Source of the DNA: Geobacteraceae bacterium GWC2_53_11
Lineage (GTDB): Bacteria; Desulfobacterota; Desulfuromonadia; Geobacterales; Pseudopelobacteraceae
Length of the DNA stretch: 64,000 nucleotides
Direction: 5' to 3'
Assembly (NCBI GenBank): GCA_001802645.1
Contig: MGZJ01000036.1
Location: forward strand, 115,880 to 179,879
In this document: positions 17,120-26,183 of the stretch, one piece after another
Layout: every line of letters begins with the position of its first letter
Position numbering within the stretch: the stretch's first letter is position 1
Made by a program: the position numbers and the translations under genes
Notes under the pieces: model-generated
The model's database searches: none
Seen by the model: only the letters and a program-made list of their open reading frames with translations
What the model was told of the DNA's origin: nothing

Positions 17120-17580
17120 GCACTAAATTACGCCGCCCGGAACGGGGCATGACCGAATCAGAAGCACGGGAACTGCTGGAGCGAGGAGAATACGGCATCC
17201 TTTCCACCTGCGGCTCCGACGGACAGCCGTACGGCCTCCCGCTCAGCTACTGTATCATCGGCAACGCCATCTACTTCCACTGTGCCGTGGCAGGGCACAA
17301 GCTGGACAATCTCACCGCCAACAATCGGGTATCGTTTTGTGTGGTAGGGAGTACGGAAGTGCTGCCGGATAAATTTGCCACGCGTTATGAAAGCGTGATC
17401 GTTTCGGGGATAGCTAGTGAAGTGTTTGACGATGAAAAGCAGAAGGGTCTGGAAGGATTACTGCCGAAGTACTCGCCCGGCTTTATTCCGGAGGGAATGG
17501 CATATATCAAGGCTGACGGGGAGCGCACCAAGGTGTTCCGGATAGATATCGGAACCATCTGCGGCAAGGCGCGGCGGTAA
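17116..17580 (+). CDS. Pyridoxamine 5'-phosphate oxidase family / NimA-like flavoprotein
   Basis: LLERGEYGILSTCGSDGQPYGLPLSYCIIGNAIYFHCAVAGHKLDNL. Confidence 0.8.
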   Translation: MSTKLRRPERGMTESEARELLERGEYGILSTCGSDGQPYGLPLSYCIIGNAIYFHCAVAGHKLDNLTANNRVSFCVVGSTEVLPDKFATRYESVIVSGIASEVFDDEKQKGLEGLLPKYSPGFIPEGMAYIKADGERTKVFRIDIGTICGKARR

Positions 17581-17602
17581 CGACGTAGCGACACATGAAA
17601 CA

Positions 17603-17637
17603 AGAGGGGAGGCAACTTAATAAGCTGCCTCCCCTCT
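17603..17637 (+). terminator. Intrinsic terminator, perfect 12-bp stem AGAGGGGAGGCA/TGCCTCCCCTCT
   Basis: Stem read directly, T-rich 3' end. Confidence 0.8.
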
Positions 17638-17669
17638 TTGCGTTACGCATCAAACAAAAAATCCACTCC

Positions 17670-18587
17670 TTATGGCGGACACTGGGCGCACATGGATTTG
17701 AAGAGGTTGGTGCTGAGATAGCGATCACCACGGTCAGGTATGATGACCACAATCACCCCCGACTCAAGCTCTTTCGCCAACCGGAGTGCCCCGGCCACGG
17801 CAGCTCCCCCTGACATCCCGCAGAAAATCCCCTGCTTTGCGGCCAGTAGACGGGCGGTTTCAAAGGCGTCGTCATCCTCCACGACCAGCTTGCGGTGATA
17901 GGCTGTCGCATCGTAAATAGGCGGAACTATCGCCTCCTTCATGTTTTTCAAGCCCTGAATCTTGTGCCCCAGCACCGGTTCGACCGCCACAACCTGCACC
18001 TCCGGTTTGACTTCCCGGAAATAGCGCGCAGTTCCCATGAGAGTGCCGCTGGTGCCCATGCCGGCGACAAAGTGGGTTATCTCGCCATCGGTCTGAGCCA
18101 TGATTTCCGGCGCGGTGGTTTCATAGTGGGCCAGCGCATTGTTCGGGTTGGCATACTGATTCGGCATATAATACTTCCCCGGCTCTTCGCCATAAATCTT
18201 GTGGGCCAGACGAATCGCCCCGTCGGTTGCCTCGCAGCCTGGAGACAGGACAATCTCGGCACCGTATGCCTCCAGCACGCTGCGCCGCTCCACACTGACG
18301 CAGGCGGGCATGACCAGTTTGATGCGATAGCCGCGAGCGGCAGCAATCATGGCCAGCGCAATGCCGGTGTTGCCCGAGGTCGGCTCCAGAATAACCTTGT
18401 CAGAAGTCAGCTCGCCGCTCGCCTCGGCCGCCAGAATCATCTGCCGTGCCGGACGATCCTTGACCGAACCGCCGGGGTTATTACCTTCCAGTTTGGCCAA
18501 AATGCGCACGCCGGAAGGTGTGCCGAAAGAACCGATTTCCACAAGTGGTGTTGAGCCGATTGACTCGATAAGACTTCGACCGTTCAT
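17670..18587 (-). CDS. cysM: Cysteine synthase
   Basis: SIGSTPLVEIGS, KLEGNNPGGSVKDRPA, EPTSGNTGIALAM; CysM versus CysK uncertain. Confidence 0.85.
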   Translation of the reverse strand: MNGRSLIESIGSTPLVEIGSFGTPSGVRILAKLEGNNPGGSVKDRPARQMILAAEASGELTSDKVILEPTSGNTGIALAMIAAARGYRIKLVMPACVSVERRSVLEAYGAEIVLSPGCEATDGAIRLAHKIYGEEPGKYYMPNQYANPNNALAHYETTAPEIMAQTDGEITHFVAGMGTSGTLMGTARYFREVKPEVQVVAVEPVLGHKIQGLKNMKEAIVPPIYDATAYHRKLVVEDDDAFETARLLAAKQGIFCGMSGGAAVAGALRLAKELESGVIVVIIPDRGDRYLSTNLFKSMCAQCPP

Positions 18588-18749
18588 ATATGTGCCTCGT
18601 ATAACAGGAAGTAATTCGCCCAACAATAATCCTGCTACCCCCGCCGCGTCAAGGCGCTTGTCTTTGAAACTGCGTAATGGTATTGTCCGCCCATATTTTA
18701 GTTGTTTTATTGCTGTTACTTACCATGCATTTATGAAAGGAGTAAGACC

Positions 18750-19046
18750 ATGAGCAGAAAACTAATGTTACCCGTTACCATGCTTGCTGTTGCACTGTTC
18801 GGCTCTACCGCCGTCGCTGCTGAAAAAGGTGCCACACTGTTTAGCGAGAAATGTGCCAACTGCCATCCAAACGGCGGCAACGTCATGAATCCGAAAGCAA
18901 CACTCAAAGGTATCAAGAACCCGCAAAAGGTCATCAAGAAAGCCCGTAACGGCGGCGGAGGAATGCCGGCCTTTGACAGCAAGACGATCTCCGATGCAGA
19001 TCTCAAACAGCTGGCCGAATATGTCGTAAAGACTTTTAAAAAGTAA
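18750..19046 (+). CDS. Monoheme c-type cytochrome, periplasmic
   Basis: Signal peptide, FSEKCANCHPNGGN (CxxCH), C-terminal GGGGMPAFDSKTISDADLKQLAEYV. Confidence 0.9.
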   Translation: MSRKLMLPVTMLAVALFGSTAVAAEKGATLFSEKCANCHPNGGNVMNPKATLKGIKNPQKVIKKARNGGGGMPAFDSKTISDADLKQLAEYVVKTFKK

Positions 19047-19053
19047 CCAGCGA

Positions 19054-19085
19054 ACCGGGGCGTTCTCAGTAGAGAGCGCCCCGGT
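19054..19085 (+). terminator. Intrinsic terminator ACCGGGGCGTTCTC/GAGAGCGCCCCGGT
   Basis: 14-bp stem with one G-U, followed by CTTT. Confidence 0.75.
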
Positions 19086-19160
19086 CTTTACGACATCAGT
19101 TTATTTCCCTGCATTCCTCTGTAAGAACCGGCTTCATGATGTTGATGCAAACAAAATAAC

Positions 19161-19206
19161 AAAGCCGGTAAGATACTCGTGCCACAACGAGTATCTTACC
19201 GGCTTT
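19161..19206. terminator. Perfect 20-bp stem hairpin AAAGCCGGTAAGATACTCGT-GCCACA-ACGAGTATCTTACCGGCTTT
   Basis: Perfect inverted repeat, 6-nt loop; probable bidirectional terminator. Confidence 0.6.
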
Positions 19207-19239
19207 GTGCTGTCTAACTGCGACATGAAACAGCCAAGA

Positions 19240-19593
19240 TTAATCACCCTCAGCAAAAACAAACGCGTGCAGTCCGACCAGAACCGCAGCCCCGCCGGCC
19301 CACCAGGCCCAGCGATAATCACCGAAATGGACGTCCGCCCATTCTCCGAATGTAAGCCCTGGTTTCGCTTTCTTCGGTTCCTCTGCTTTTAATGAATCGC
19401 TGTTTTTCAGGTTTTCGGCAACCATCAGTTTTTCCGCAGGAAGTGACAGCGGTGGTGTCAAATTAAGCGGGCGCTGTTCGATGCGCTGATCAGATACGAC
19501 CGGAGAACCGGCAATTCCGGCAAGTTGCTGAGCACCAAATGCAGCGGGAGTAAACGAGAGAAGACAGATAAAAACCGTAAGCTTGCGAAACAT
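19240..19593 (-). CDS. Hypothetical secreted/membrane protein
   Basis: Signal peptide MFRKLTVFICLLSFTPAAFGA; C-terminal TM WAWWAGGAAVLVGLHAFVFA. Confidence 0.6.
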   Translation of the reverse strand: MFRKLTVFICLLSFTPAAFGAQQLAGIAGSPVVSDQRIEQRPLNLTPPLSLPAEKLMVAENLKNSDSLKAEEPKKAKPGLTFGEWADVHFGDYRWAWWAGGAAVLVGLHAFVFAEGD

Positions 19594-19693
19594 GTATTTC
19601 CTCCTGAAATATAATTGTGCAAATGTAACATAGGCGCAAAATATATCAAGCCGATAAATACAGTCCCTTTTGATTTATTGCAAAAAGAAACAG

Positions 19694-20374
19694 CTACCTA
19701 ACCAACGTAACGATATAGGCTGCCAGAAACAGATTAGCTATGACAAATATGATTTGTACGACACAAATATAAAACATGTAATCGAACATGCTGTTGGGGG
19801 AATTGAGCGTTCTGTAGAAAGCGGCCAGCAGATTCTTTTTCTTTTTTTGCGGAGTTTCCTGCTCTACTGACGTCTTTATTGCATTTTGAACCGAAGTAAT
19901 AGCGTCCAGCCTACCTATAATATCCGCCAGTATTTTTTCTGTCTTATCTTCTGAAGGTGCGGGACGCGAATCAAGCTCTTCCTTGATTTCATCAACCCTG
20001 CTCTGTAAATCCTTCACTTCAAGCGCAACAGCGCTCAATGAGCGCAGGATTGTGTCCAACTGCGGCATGACAACTACGTTCGGCTGCGCTACAGGCGCAT
20101 CACCTGCGTCAACAGCATCATTCTGCGGGCTGACCGTATCGCCTGCGACTGCGTCATTCGGCTGAGCATTGACCATATCTTCTGCAACATCATCCGGATG
20201 CGCTGCGCCGAATTCGTCCGCAACGGCAACAATCGGCTGTGCAGTGACCGCCTTGTCTGCATCTGCGTCGTTCTGTTCGGGTTGTTTGCTGTCAAAGGGA
20301 TATCCGCATTCCGAACAATATCCGGGCTCATCTGAAACCGTCGCCTTGCATTCCATGCAGATAATGTCTGCCAT
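19694..20374 (-). CDS. Zinc-ribbon protein with coiled coil and C-terminal TM segment
   Basis: CMECKATVSDEPGYCSECG; C-terminal hydrophobic segment. Confidence 0.65.
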   Translation of the reverse strand: MADIICMECKATVSDEPGYCSECGYPFDSKQPEQNDADADKAVTAQPIVAVADEFGAAHPDDVAEDMVNAQPNDAVAGDTVSPQNDAVDAGDAPVAQPNVVVMPQLDTILRSLSAVALEVKDLQSRVDEIKEELDSRPAPSEDKTEKILADIIGRLDAITSVQNAIKTSVEQETPQKKKKNLLAAFYRTLNSPNSMFDYMFYICVVQIIFVIANLFLAAYIVTLVR

Positions 20375-20449
20375 GTCACGTCCCCCCCGATTCAGCTCAA
20401 ATTTTCACCCAAAACTGCCTGTCACACATTACATCGACAAGGCTTCCCG

Positions 20450-21286
20450 TCAGAAATACTTCCTGCCGAGCACCTGAATATGGGGCCAAAGTCGTCCAAA
20501 CAGGCGTGAAACCGTCCTTGCTTTTGCTGCCCCGCTGTCGTGTGAATCAATGAAAAAAATGGACAGGATGGTTTCTTCCGCCGGCTTCCACTCGGGAAGA
20601 CTTTTATTCCAGACCCTGGTATCCCTGAAGACGGTGGTATTGCTCTTGATAAGCTGGACCATTTCCTTTTCATGGATCGGACCAACTGTTACTCCGTCAG
20701 ACTCATAAAACCAGTCGAGAATACCGGCATTTTTAACTGAGGGAGCTGTTTTGGGCTTTCTCGACGCCTCCAAAGCTCCCCGTGGATCAAGCAAAGCGCC
20801 GAACCAGGTGTAATGCGGGAGGCATTTGATCTGGTACGTCTCTCCGGAAACGGTTTTAATAATGATTTTTCTCGAAACTACATGGCGGCCGTCTTCAATG
20901 GAAGCAAAACCGTTACTGCTTATCTGGAAAAGGATGGCCAACCCGGAGGCATCACAGACGACATACCTTTTTGATGTCAGATAGGCATAGCAGTCAGCAA
21001 CGTTCAGAATACCCTTTATGACGAACGTCCTGCCTTCCAGAATGATTGCTTCATCCGCGGATGGAGAAAACTCACGTTGGAGCAACTCGTCGCAACTGGC
21101 GATACCGCTGCGGCGAACGTCCTCCGGTGCCGGTGATACAGGCGGTGCATCGCCTTTTGAAACAGCTTGATCTGCGGAGTGGGACACGTCTGGTGCGGGG
21201 GTGCCTTTGGAATGGTTACATTTGGGACAGAAACGCGCCAGTGATGATATGCGATGACCACACTCTGTGCAAACAACTAACGCCAT
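20450..21286 (-). CDS. Zinc-ribbon protein with GYF_2-like domain
   Basis: CTECGHRISSLARFCPKCN; WFYESDGVTVGPIHEKEMVQLIKSNTTVFRDTRVWNKSLPEWKPA. Confidence 0.7.
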   Translation of the reverse strand: MALVVCTECGHRISSLARFCPKCNHSKGTPAPDVSHSADQAVSKGDAPPVSPAPEDVRRSGIASCDELLQREFSPSADEAIILEGRTFVIKGILNVADCYAYLTSKRYVVCDASGLAILFQISSNGFASIEDGRHVVSRKIIIKTVSGETYQIKCLPHYTWFGALLDPRGALEASRKPKTAPSVKNAGILDWFYESDGVTVGPIHEKEMVQLIKSNTTVFRDTRVWNKSLPEWKPAEETILSIFFIDSHDSGAAKARTVSRLFGRLWPHIQVLGRKYF

Positions 21287-21461
21287 TATTTCCCCGGGTA
21301 ATATACGTGATGTAGCAGGTGTCAAACGGGTTAGCACCCGAATCAATCAGGGTAAACCGTCGAAACCTTTCGTGCCGCAGTGTACAACAACCACCTGAAA
21401 AATGCACTTATGAATTAAGGTCCGAGCTGAATGGGAGATCAGGAAATGACCGGCACCACAC

Positions 21462-21500
21462 AAAAAAAGAGGGGACACCTTTCGGCATCCCCTCTTTTTT
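21462..21500. terminator. Bidirectional intrinsic terminator AAAAAAAGAGGGGA...TCCCCTCTTTTTT
   Basis: Stem with A-tract and T-tract. Confidence 0.85.
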
Positions 21501-21739
21501 CATCTCTCCACCCTGTCGTCAGCATTAAGGGCCTCCGGCGAGTTCCTTAATTGTGGGAATCAATATACTGTTTCAGGCAGACCCGCGTACTGAAGGCAGC
21601 ACACCACAGCAGGGAACGACCCCCGTTTTATTTAGCATTCCGCCCGGGCGTTACAACCAACGGGCAGGGTAGAGAGAACAAGCTGACGATCAATTATTAC
21701 TCCGATGGATTGAACATATCAAGCGTTTTGTATACATTT

Positions 21740-22753
21740 CTAGCGGCTCTGCAAAAATGCGGTCAACTGGTCTATTTCATTCATCATTTTCTCGAAACCG
21801 GGGAATGTCAGCGACTGGGGACCATCGGAAAGCGCCTTTTCCGGTTCGGGATGTACTTCAACCAGAACACCGTCCGCTCCGGCAATCAAAGCTGCTTCGG
21901 CCATCGGGGCAACCAGCGAGCGTTTACCGGTCGCATGGGAGGGATCAACCATGATCGGCAAGTGCGACATCTCCTTGATCAGCGGCACTATGGAGAGGTC
22001 CAGGGTATTGCGCGTAGCGGTCTCAAACGTGCGGATACCACGCTCACAGAGAATGACCTGGCTGTTTCCTTCGGCAAGAATATATTCCGCCGCCGCCAGA
22101 AACTCTTCAACGGTCGCACTCATGCCCCGTTTGAGCAGTACCGGCTTGCGGATTTTACCCAACTCCCGAAGCAGGTCAAAATTCTGCATGTTGCGGGCGC
22201 CGACCTGCAGCAGATCGGCATATTCGGCAACCAGCCCCACATTGTCCGGACTCATGATTTCTGTCACGACCGGCAGACCGCTCGCTTTTCCGGCAATTGC
22301 CAGCAGCTTGAGCCCCTCTTCCCGCAACCCCTGGAAGGTGTGAGGTCCGGTACGCGGTTTGAAAGCCCCGCCCCGCAGCATGTCAGCGCCGCACTTTTTA
22401 ACGAAGAGCGCCGTCTTGACGATCTGTTCCTCGCTTTCCACGGCACAAGGACCGCCGACAACAACCGGACGACACCCCTGCCCGACTTTGACCCCCGCAA
22501 CATCAACAATCGTATCTTCAGGATGAAAATCGCGCGACACCAGTTTATACGGTTTGGATACGTGAATAACCCGCTGCACACCGGGAAGTTCGAGTATTTT
22601 ACTATCATCTACATACCCGTGATTACCAAGCACGCCAATGGCGGTCCGCTCACTCCCCGGAATCGGTTCAGCCCGGAAACCCATATCCTGGACAATTCTG
22701 GAAATGGCATCGACATCAGCCTGGGTGGCATTGTGGTTCATGACGATCAGCAT
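21740..22753 (-). CDS. aroF: 3-deoxy-7-phosphoheptulonate synthase
   Basis: VVVGGPCAVESEEQIVKTALFVKKCGADMLRGGAFKPRTGPHTFQGLREEGLKLL. Confidence 0.92.
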   Translation of the reverse strand: MLIVMNHNATQADVDAISRIVQDMGFRAEPIPGSERTAIGVLGNHGYVDDSKILELPGVQRVIHVSKPYKLVSRDFHPEDTIVDVAGVKVGQGCRPVVVGGPCAVESEEQIVKTALFVKKCGADMLRGGAFKPRTGPHTFQGLREEGLKLLAIAGKASGLPVVTEIMSPDNVGLVAEYADLLQVGARNMQNFDLLRELGKIRKPVLLKRGMSATVEEFLAAAEYILAEGNSQVILCERGIRTFETATRNTLDLSIVPLIKEMSHLPIMVDPSHATGKRSLVAPMAEAALIAGADGVLVEVHPEPEKALSDGPQSLTFPGFEKMMNEIDQLTAFLQSR

Positions 22754-22889
22754 AATGATATTCTCCGGTTATAGCGTTTAACTTTGGCTTGTATTTTTGC
22801 AACATATCATCAGGAAGAAGCTGCGGTCAAAAGAATTGTCAGGCGCATCCACCTTGACTTATTCAGGTGTTTGGGGCAGAGTCCGGCCC

Positions 22890-23342
22890 ATGACTCGCTT
22901 AAGACAACTACTAATATTAACCGGCATAATATTCTTGTTGTGCGGCACTACAGTGATAGCTGCAACAGACAAGCTGCCTAACTCAAACCATCCGCTGTGG
23001 GGGGAGTTTGCAAAATGCAGGTTTGTCCGGGATGAAGTTAAAAACCTGACCATGATCGGGTACACAATTGCAGTACGTAAACTAGATCGTAAAGAAATCA
23101 CCATCAGCGGATTTATGACACCATTGGAACCAAGTAAAGAGACAAAACATTTTCTACTTAACAAAAACAATCCAACCTGCGCATTCTGTCCACCCAGCCG
23201 GACGAATGAGGTCATTGAGGTTTTTACATCCGAGCCGGTAGTATGGCATGACAAACTAGCGACTTTTTCCGGCACTCTGGTTCTCATCAACGACGCGCGG
23301 GTAAGAATATTTTTTAAATTGGAAAAAGCCGTTATGAGATGA
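22890..23342 (+). CDS. DUF3299-like exported protein
   Basis: Signal peptide then KEITISGFMTPLEPSKETKHFLLNKNNPTCAFCPPSRTNEVIEV. Confidence 0.65.
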   Translation: MTRLRQLLILTGIIFLLCGTTVIAATDKLPNSNHPLWGEFAKCRFVRDEVKNLTMIGYTIAVRKLDRKEITISGFMTPLEPSKETKHFLLNKNNPTCAFCPPSRTNEVIEVFTSEPVVWHDKLATFSGTLVLINDARVRIFFKLEKAVMR

Positions 23343-23361
23343 GAGCTGCCCCCTTGCTCAC

Positions 23362-24615
23362 TCATCGCCGCACCAATGTTTTGAAAATATCGATCCGATA
23401 CACGCGGATCGCCGGCAATAATGCCGCTAAAGCACCTACCGCCAGGCTTACAGGCACAAGCCACATCTCTTCAATCAGAAACAGTCTGCCGGTTATATGA
23501 ATATGCTTGGAGCTGGCAAGCCAAGCAGCGAAACTCTCCACAAAAAGATGCCCCGTGACAACACCCGCTACCAATCCGACTATCGCAACAGCCAGACTTT
23601 CAGTCATCATCAGTTTAAATAGTTTGCCGGGACGTGCGCCGAAGCTACGCATCAAGGCCAGGTCATAACGGCGCTCATTCATGGCATTATATAAACCGGT
23701 AAATATGCCGAAGCCCGCCAGGGCAATCAAGAACCAGGCAAAGTACTTGATTGTTTCTGTGCCGGTCCCCATAAAAGTATTCAAGCGCGCAACTTCAAAG
23801 GCCGGACTGGCGGCCTGCATTGAAGTGGTGCTGTTGATTTGACGCGGGAGCTCCACGGCGGCTAGTGGCGAACTATAGGTGATCAACAGTGACGTAATCT
23901 CGCGGCCATGCCCTTGAGCATCGGCATGGCCGTCATCATGATGGCCTTGCGCTCCATTCTTGTGCCCGGCCCCTTCTGCATCATGATCGTGGTCATGCTG
24001 TTCATGTATATGCCAGATACTTTCCCTGCCGGTCAGAGCCAGACGGTCGATGGCGGTTCCGGTTTGTTCCAATATACCGACAACCGTATAGGGGAGCCCC
24101 GAATGCAGTTCTCCCCCTGTTGTGAGGCCGTGTGACCCCGCAAACGAATCGCCCGGATTGAGTCCGCTTTTGGCGGCAACTTCCGCGCCCAGCACCGTTT
24201 CCATTTTTTTCTGCCAATAGCGCCCACCCGCCTTCAGTCGGGCGTTATAATGTTCCGGATATGCCTGGGTAGTGCCAACAATTCGGTATCCTTGATAATT
24301 ATCGCCAAGGGCGATAGGGATGGTTTCCTTGACTAGAGAATGTCTGCTCAGCTTTTCAGCTTCATCAAGCGAAATGTTGCCGGTGGGAGTATCAAGGTGA
24401 AATACACTGGAAAGAATAAGCTGCATGGGGCTGCCTTTGCCGCCAACGACAAGATCAATGCCTTTCAGATTATTGGAAAATTCGTTCTGGAGCTGGGCGT
24501 TAACCAGCAGCAAGACAACGATCATCGCCACCCCGACGGCAAAGGTGGCAGCAGTAAGCGCCGTGCTCAATATTTTATGGCGTAGATACGCGTAACTCAG
24601 ACTCAGACTGTTCAT
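23362..24615 (-). CDS. ABC transporter permease (FtsX/MacB-like) with His-rich extracytoplasmic loop
   Basis: Four TM segments, loop HIHEQHDHDHDAEGAGHKNGAQGHHDDGHADAQGHG. Confidence 0.85.
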   Translation of the reverse strand: MNSLSLSYAYLRHKILSTALTAATFAVGVAMIVVLLLVNAQLQNEFSNNLKGIDLVVGGKGSPMQLILSSVFHLDTPTGNISLDEAEKLSRHSLVKETIPIALGDNYQGYRIVGTTQAYPEHYNARLKAGGRYWQKKMETVLGAEVAAKSGLNPGDSFAGSHGLTTGGELHSGLPYTVVGILEQTGTAIDRLALTGRESIWHIHEQHDHDHDAEGAGHKNGAQGHHDDGHADAQGHGREITSLLITYSSPLAAVELPRQINSTTSMQAASPAFEVARLNTFMGTGTETIKYFAWFLIALAGFGIFTGLYNAMNERRYDLALMRSFGARPGKLFKLMMTESLAVAIVGLVAGVVTGHLFVESFAAWLASSKHIHITGRLFLIEEMWLVPVSLAVGALAALLPAIRVYRIDIFKTLVRR

Positions 24616-25250
24616 TGCCCCCCCTCCAGGGTGATCTGCCTATGAAAATGACGCTTGATACGCTGGTCGTGGGTAGCGATCACAAGGCTTGCGTTCGCTG
24701 ACGCGGCAAGTTGTAATAAAAGCTCCATCACGGTTTCACACGAGCGGTCATCCAGTGCCGAGGTTGGCTCATCTCCGACAATAATTCTGGGGCCGTTGAT
24801 GACGGCGCGGGCAATCGCCACACGCTGCAACTGCCCCTGGCTCAATGTTTCCGGCTTGTGGTCCTTTTTTTCAGCAACACCGAGATGCTCCAGAAGAGCG
24901 ATTGCCTTTTCCCTGTCCTGCGGGAGTCCTGCGGCGTATTGAGCCAAAAGCAGATTGTCCAGAACGGTCAGAGCGCCGACCATATGCAAAGTCTGGTAAA
25001 TTATACCGATATGCCTGCCACGAAATTCATCCATTGCCACCCCTCGCAGTTTATGGACGTTGCAACCGTCTATCAATAGTTCCCCGGCAATTGGAGCAAG
25101 CAACCCGGAGAGCGTGGAAAGGAGCGTTGTTTTACCTGATCCGGATGCGCCAAGGATGAGGCAGTGTTCACCTGTAAAAACAGACAAATGTGGCACTTCC
25201 AAAATCGCATTACCGTCATGACCGACGTTAAGTCCGTTTATTTCGAGCAT
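24612..25250 (-). CDS. ABC transporter ATP-binding protein
   Basis: LILGASGSGKTTLLSTLSGL, LSQGQLQRVAIARA, IIVGDEPTSALD; overlaps permease by 4 nt. Confidence 0.92.
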   Translation of the reverse strand: MLEINGLNVGHDGNAILEVPHLSVFTGEHCLILGASGSGKTTLLSTLSGLLAPIAGELLIDGCNVHKLRGVAMDEFRGRHIGIIYQTLHMVGALTVLDNLLLAQYAAGLPQDREKAIALLEHLGVAEKKDHKPETLSQGQLQRVAIARAVINGPRIIVGDEPTSALDDRSCETVMELLLQLAASANASLVIATHDQRIKRHFHRQITLEGGQ

Positions 25251-25420
25251 GTGTTTTCCTTAGTTGGCAATAATCAGCACTACATGAAATTAAACCTGAG
25301 GGGCCAAGCAGTTGGACGAGAGTCCATTGAGAAGGTGTGGGTTGAAGGGCAGCAAGTGAGGTATAACGAAGTTAAGGAGATTCATACTATCTGACATGAA
25401 TTACGTGTTAAAATCACTTA

Positions 25421-26110
25421 CTACTCATGACGTTCCGACATTTTCTGCAGTTTTTCCATCTGGTGTACAACAACCCGATTTCCCTGCACCTCGATGATCC
25501 CCTCTTCCTTAAGCTTCCTCAGGGTGCGCGAGATAGTTTCGCTGGCGGTGCCGAGACGGGAAGCGAGTTCACCCTTCTTGATCCCCAGGTCGATATAGGT
25601 GATACCGCCGAAACTGGTTGAGCTTTCCGCCGCCCGTCGCACGAGAAAGGAGGCGAGCCGCGAGGTGACGTCGGCAAAGGAGAGTTCTTCGATCTGGCGG
25701 GCAAACTGGCGCAGCATGAGCGAAAGCGACACTACCAGGTTGAGGGCAAAGTTGGGATTCCGGCTCATCAGTTCCATGAAACCCTGCCGCGGGAGGTACA
25801 GCACCTCCCCTGCTTCCATGGCACGGGCTTCTGCCGGGTACTTGCCGTCACCGAAAAAAGCGGCTTCGGCAAATGTTTCACGCGGCTTGACAAAATGGAG
25901 CACCTTCTCGCGGCCATCCGGAGACATGCGACAGAGCTTGATGCTTCCGGTTACCAGCAGATAAAAACCGGTGGCTTCCTCCCCTTCGCTAAACAGGGTT
26001 TCTCCCTTCCGGAAGGCACGCCGAACCGTAATAGCAGCAAGTTCAGCGAGATCCTCGTTCTTCAGACCGGAAAAGAGAAGCGGTTTTTTAAGTTGTTCGA
26101 TCAGTTCCAT
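25421..26110 (-). CDS. Crp/Fnr family transcriptional regulator
   Basis: cNMP-binding fold plus KKGELASRLGTASETISRTLRKLKEEGIIEV. Confidence 0.9.
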   Translation of the reverse strand: MELIEQLKKPLLFSGLKNEDLAELAAITVRRAFRKGETLFSEGEEATGFYLLVTGSIKLCRMSPDGREKVLHFVKPRETFAEAAFFGDGKYPAEARAMEAGEVLYLPRQGFMELMSRNPNFALNLVVSLSLMLRQFARQIEELSFADVTSRLASFLVRRAAESSTSFGGITYIDLGIKKGELASRLGTASETISRTLRKLKEEGIIEVQGNRVVVHQMEKLQKMSERHE

Positions 26111-26183
26111 GGATTATCTTGCCGGAAAGCAGTTCCGGCGGAGGGGCCGAATGTACTCCGGGCCTCCGTCGGAAGCTTGTACT

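Noticed and set aside
21551-22774. 407-aa plus-strand ORF
   Set aside because: Antisense to aroF, which is unambiguous; translation is basic and low in recognisable motifs.
22785-22800. Sigma54-like promoter TGGC...TTGC upstream of the DUF3299-like gene
   Set aside because: GG-to-GC spacing is 11 rather than 10 nt and the -24 element lacks AC.
25164-25394. 76-aa plus-strand ORF upstream of Crp/Fnr and ABC genes
   Set aside because: Overlaps the start of the ABC ATPase on the other strand, no clear ribosome-binding site or family motif.
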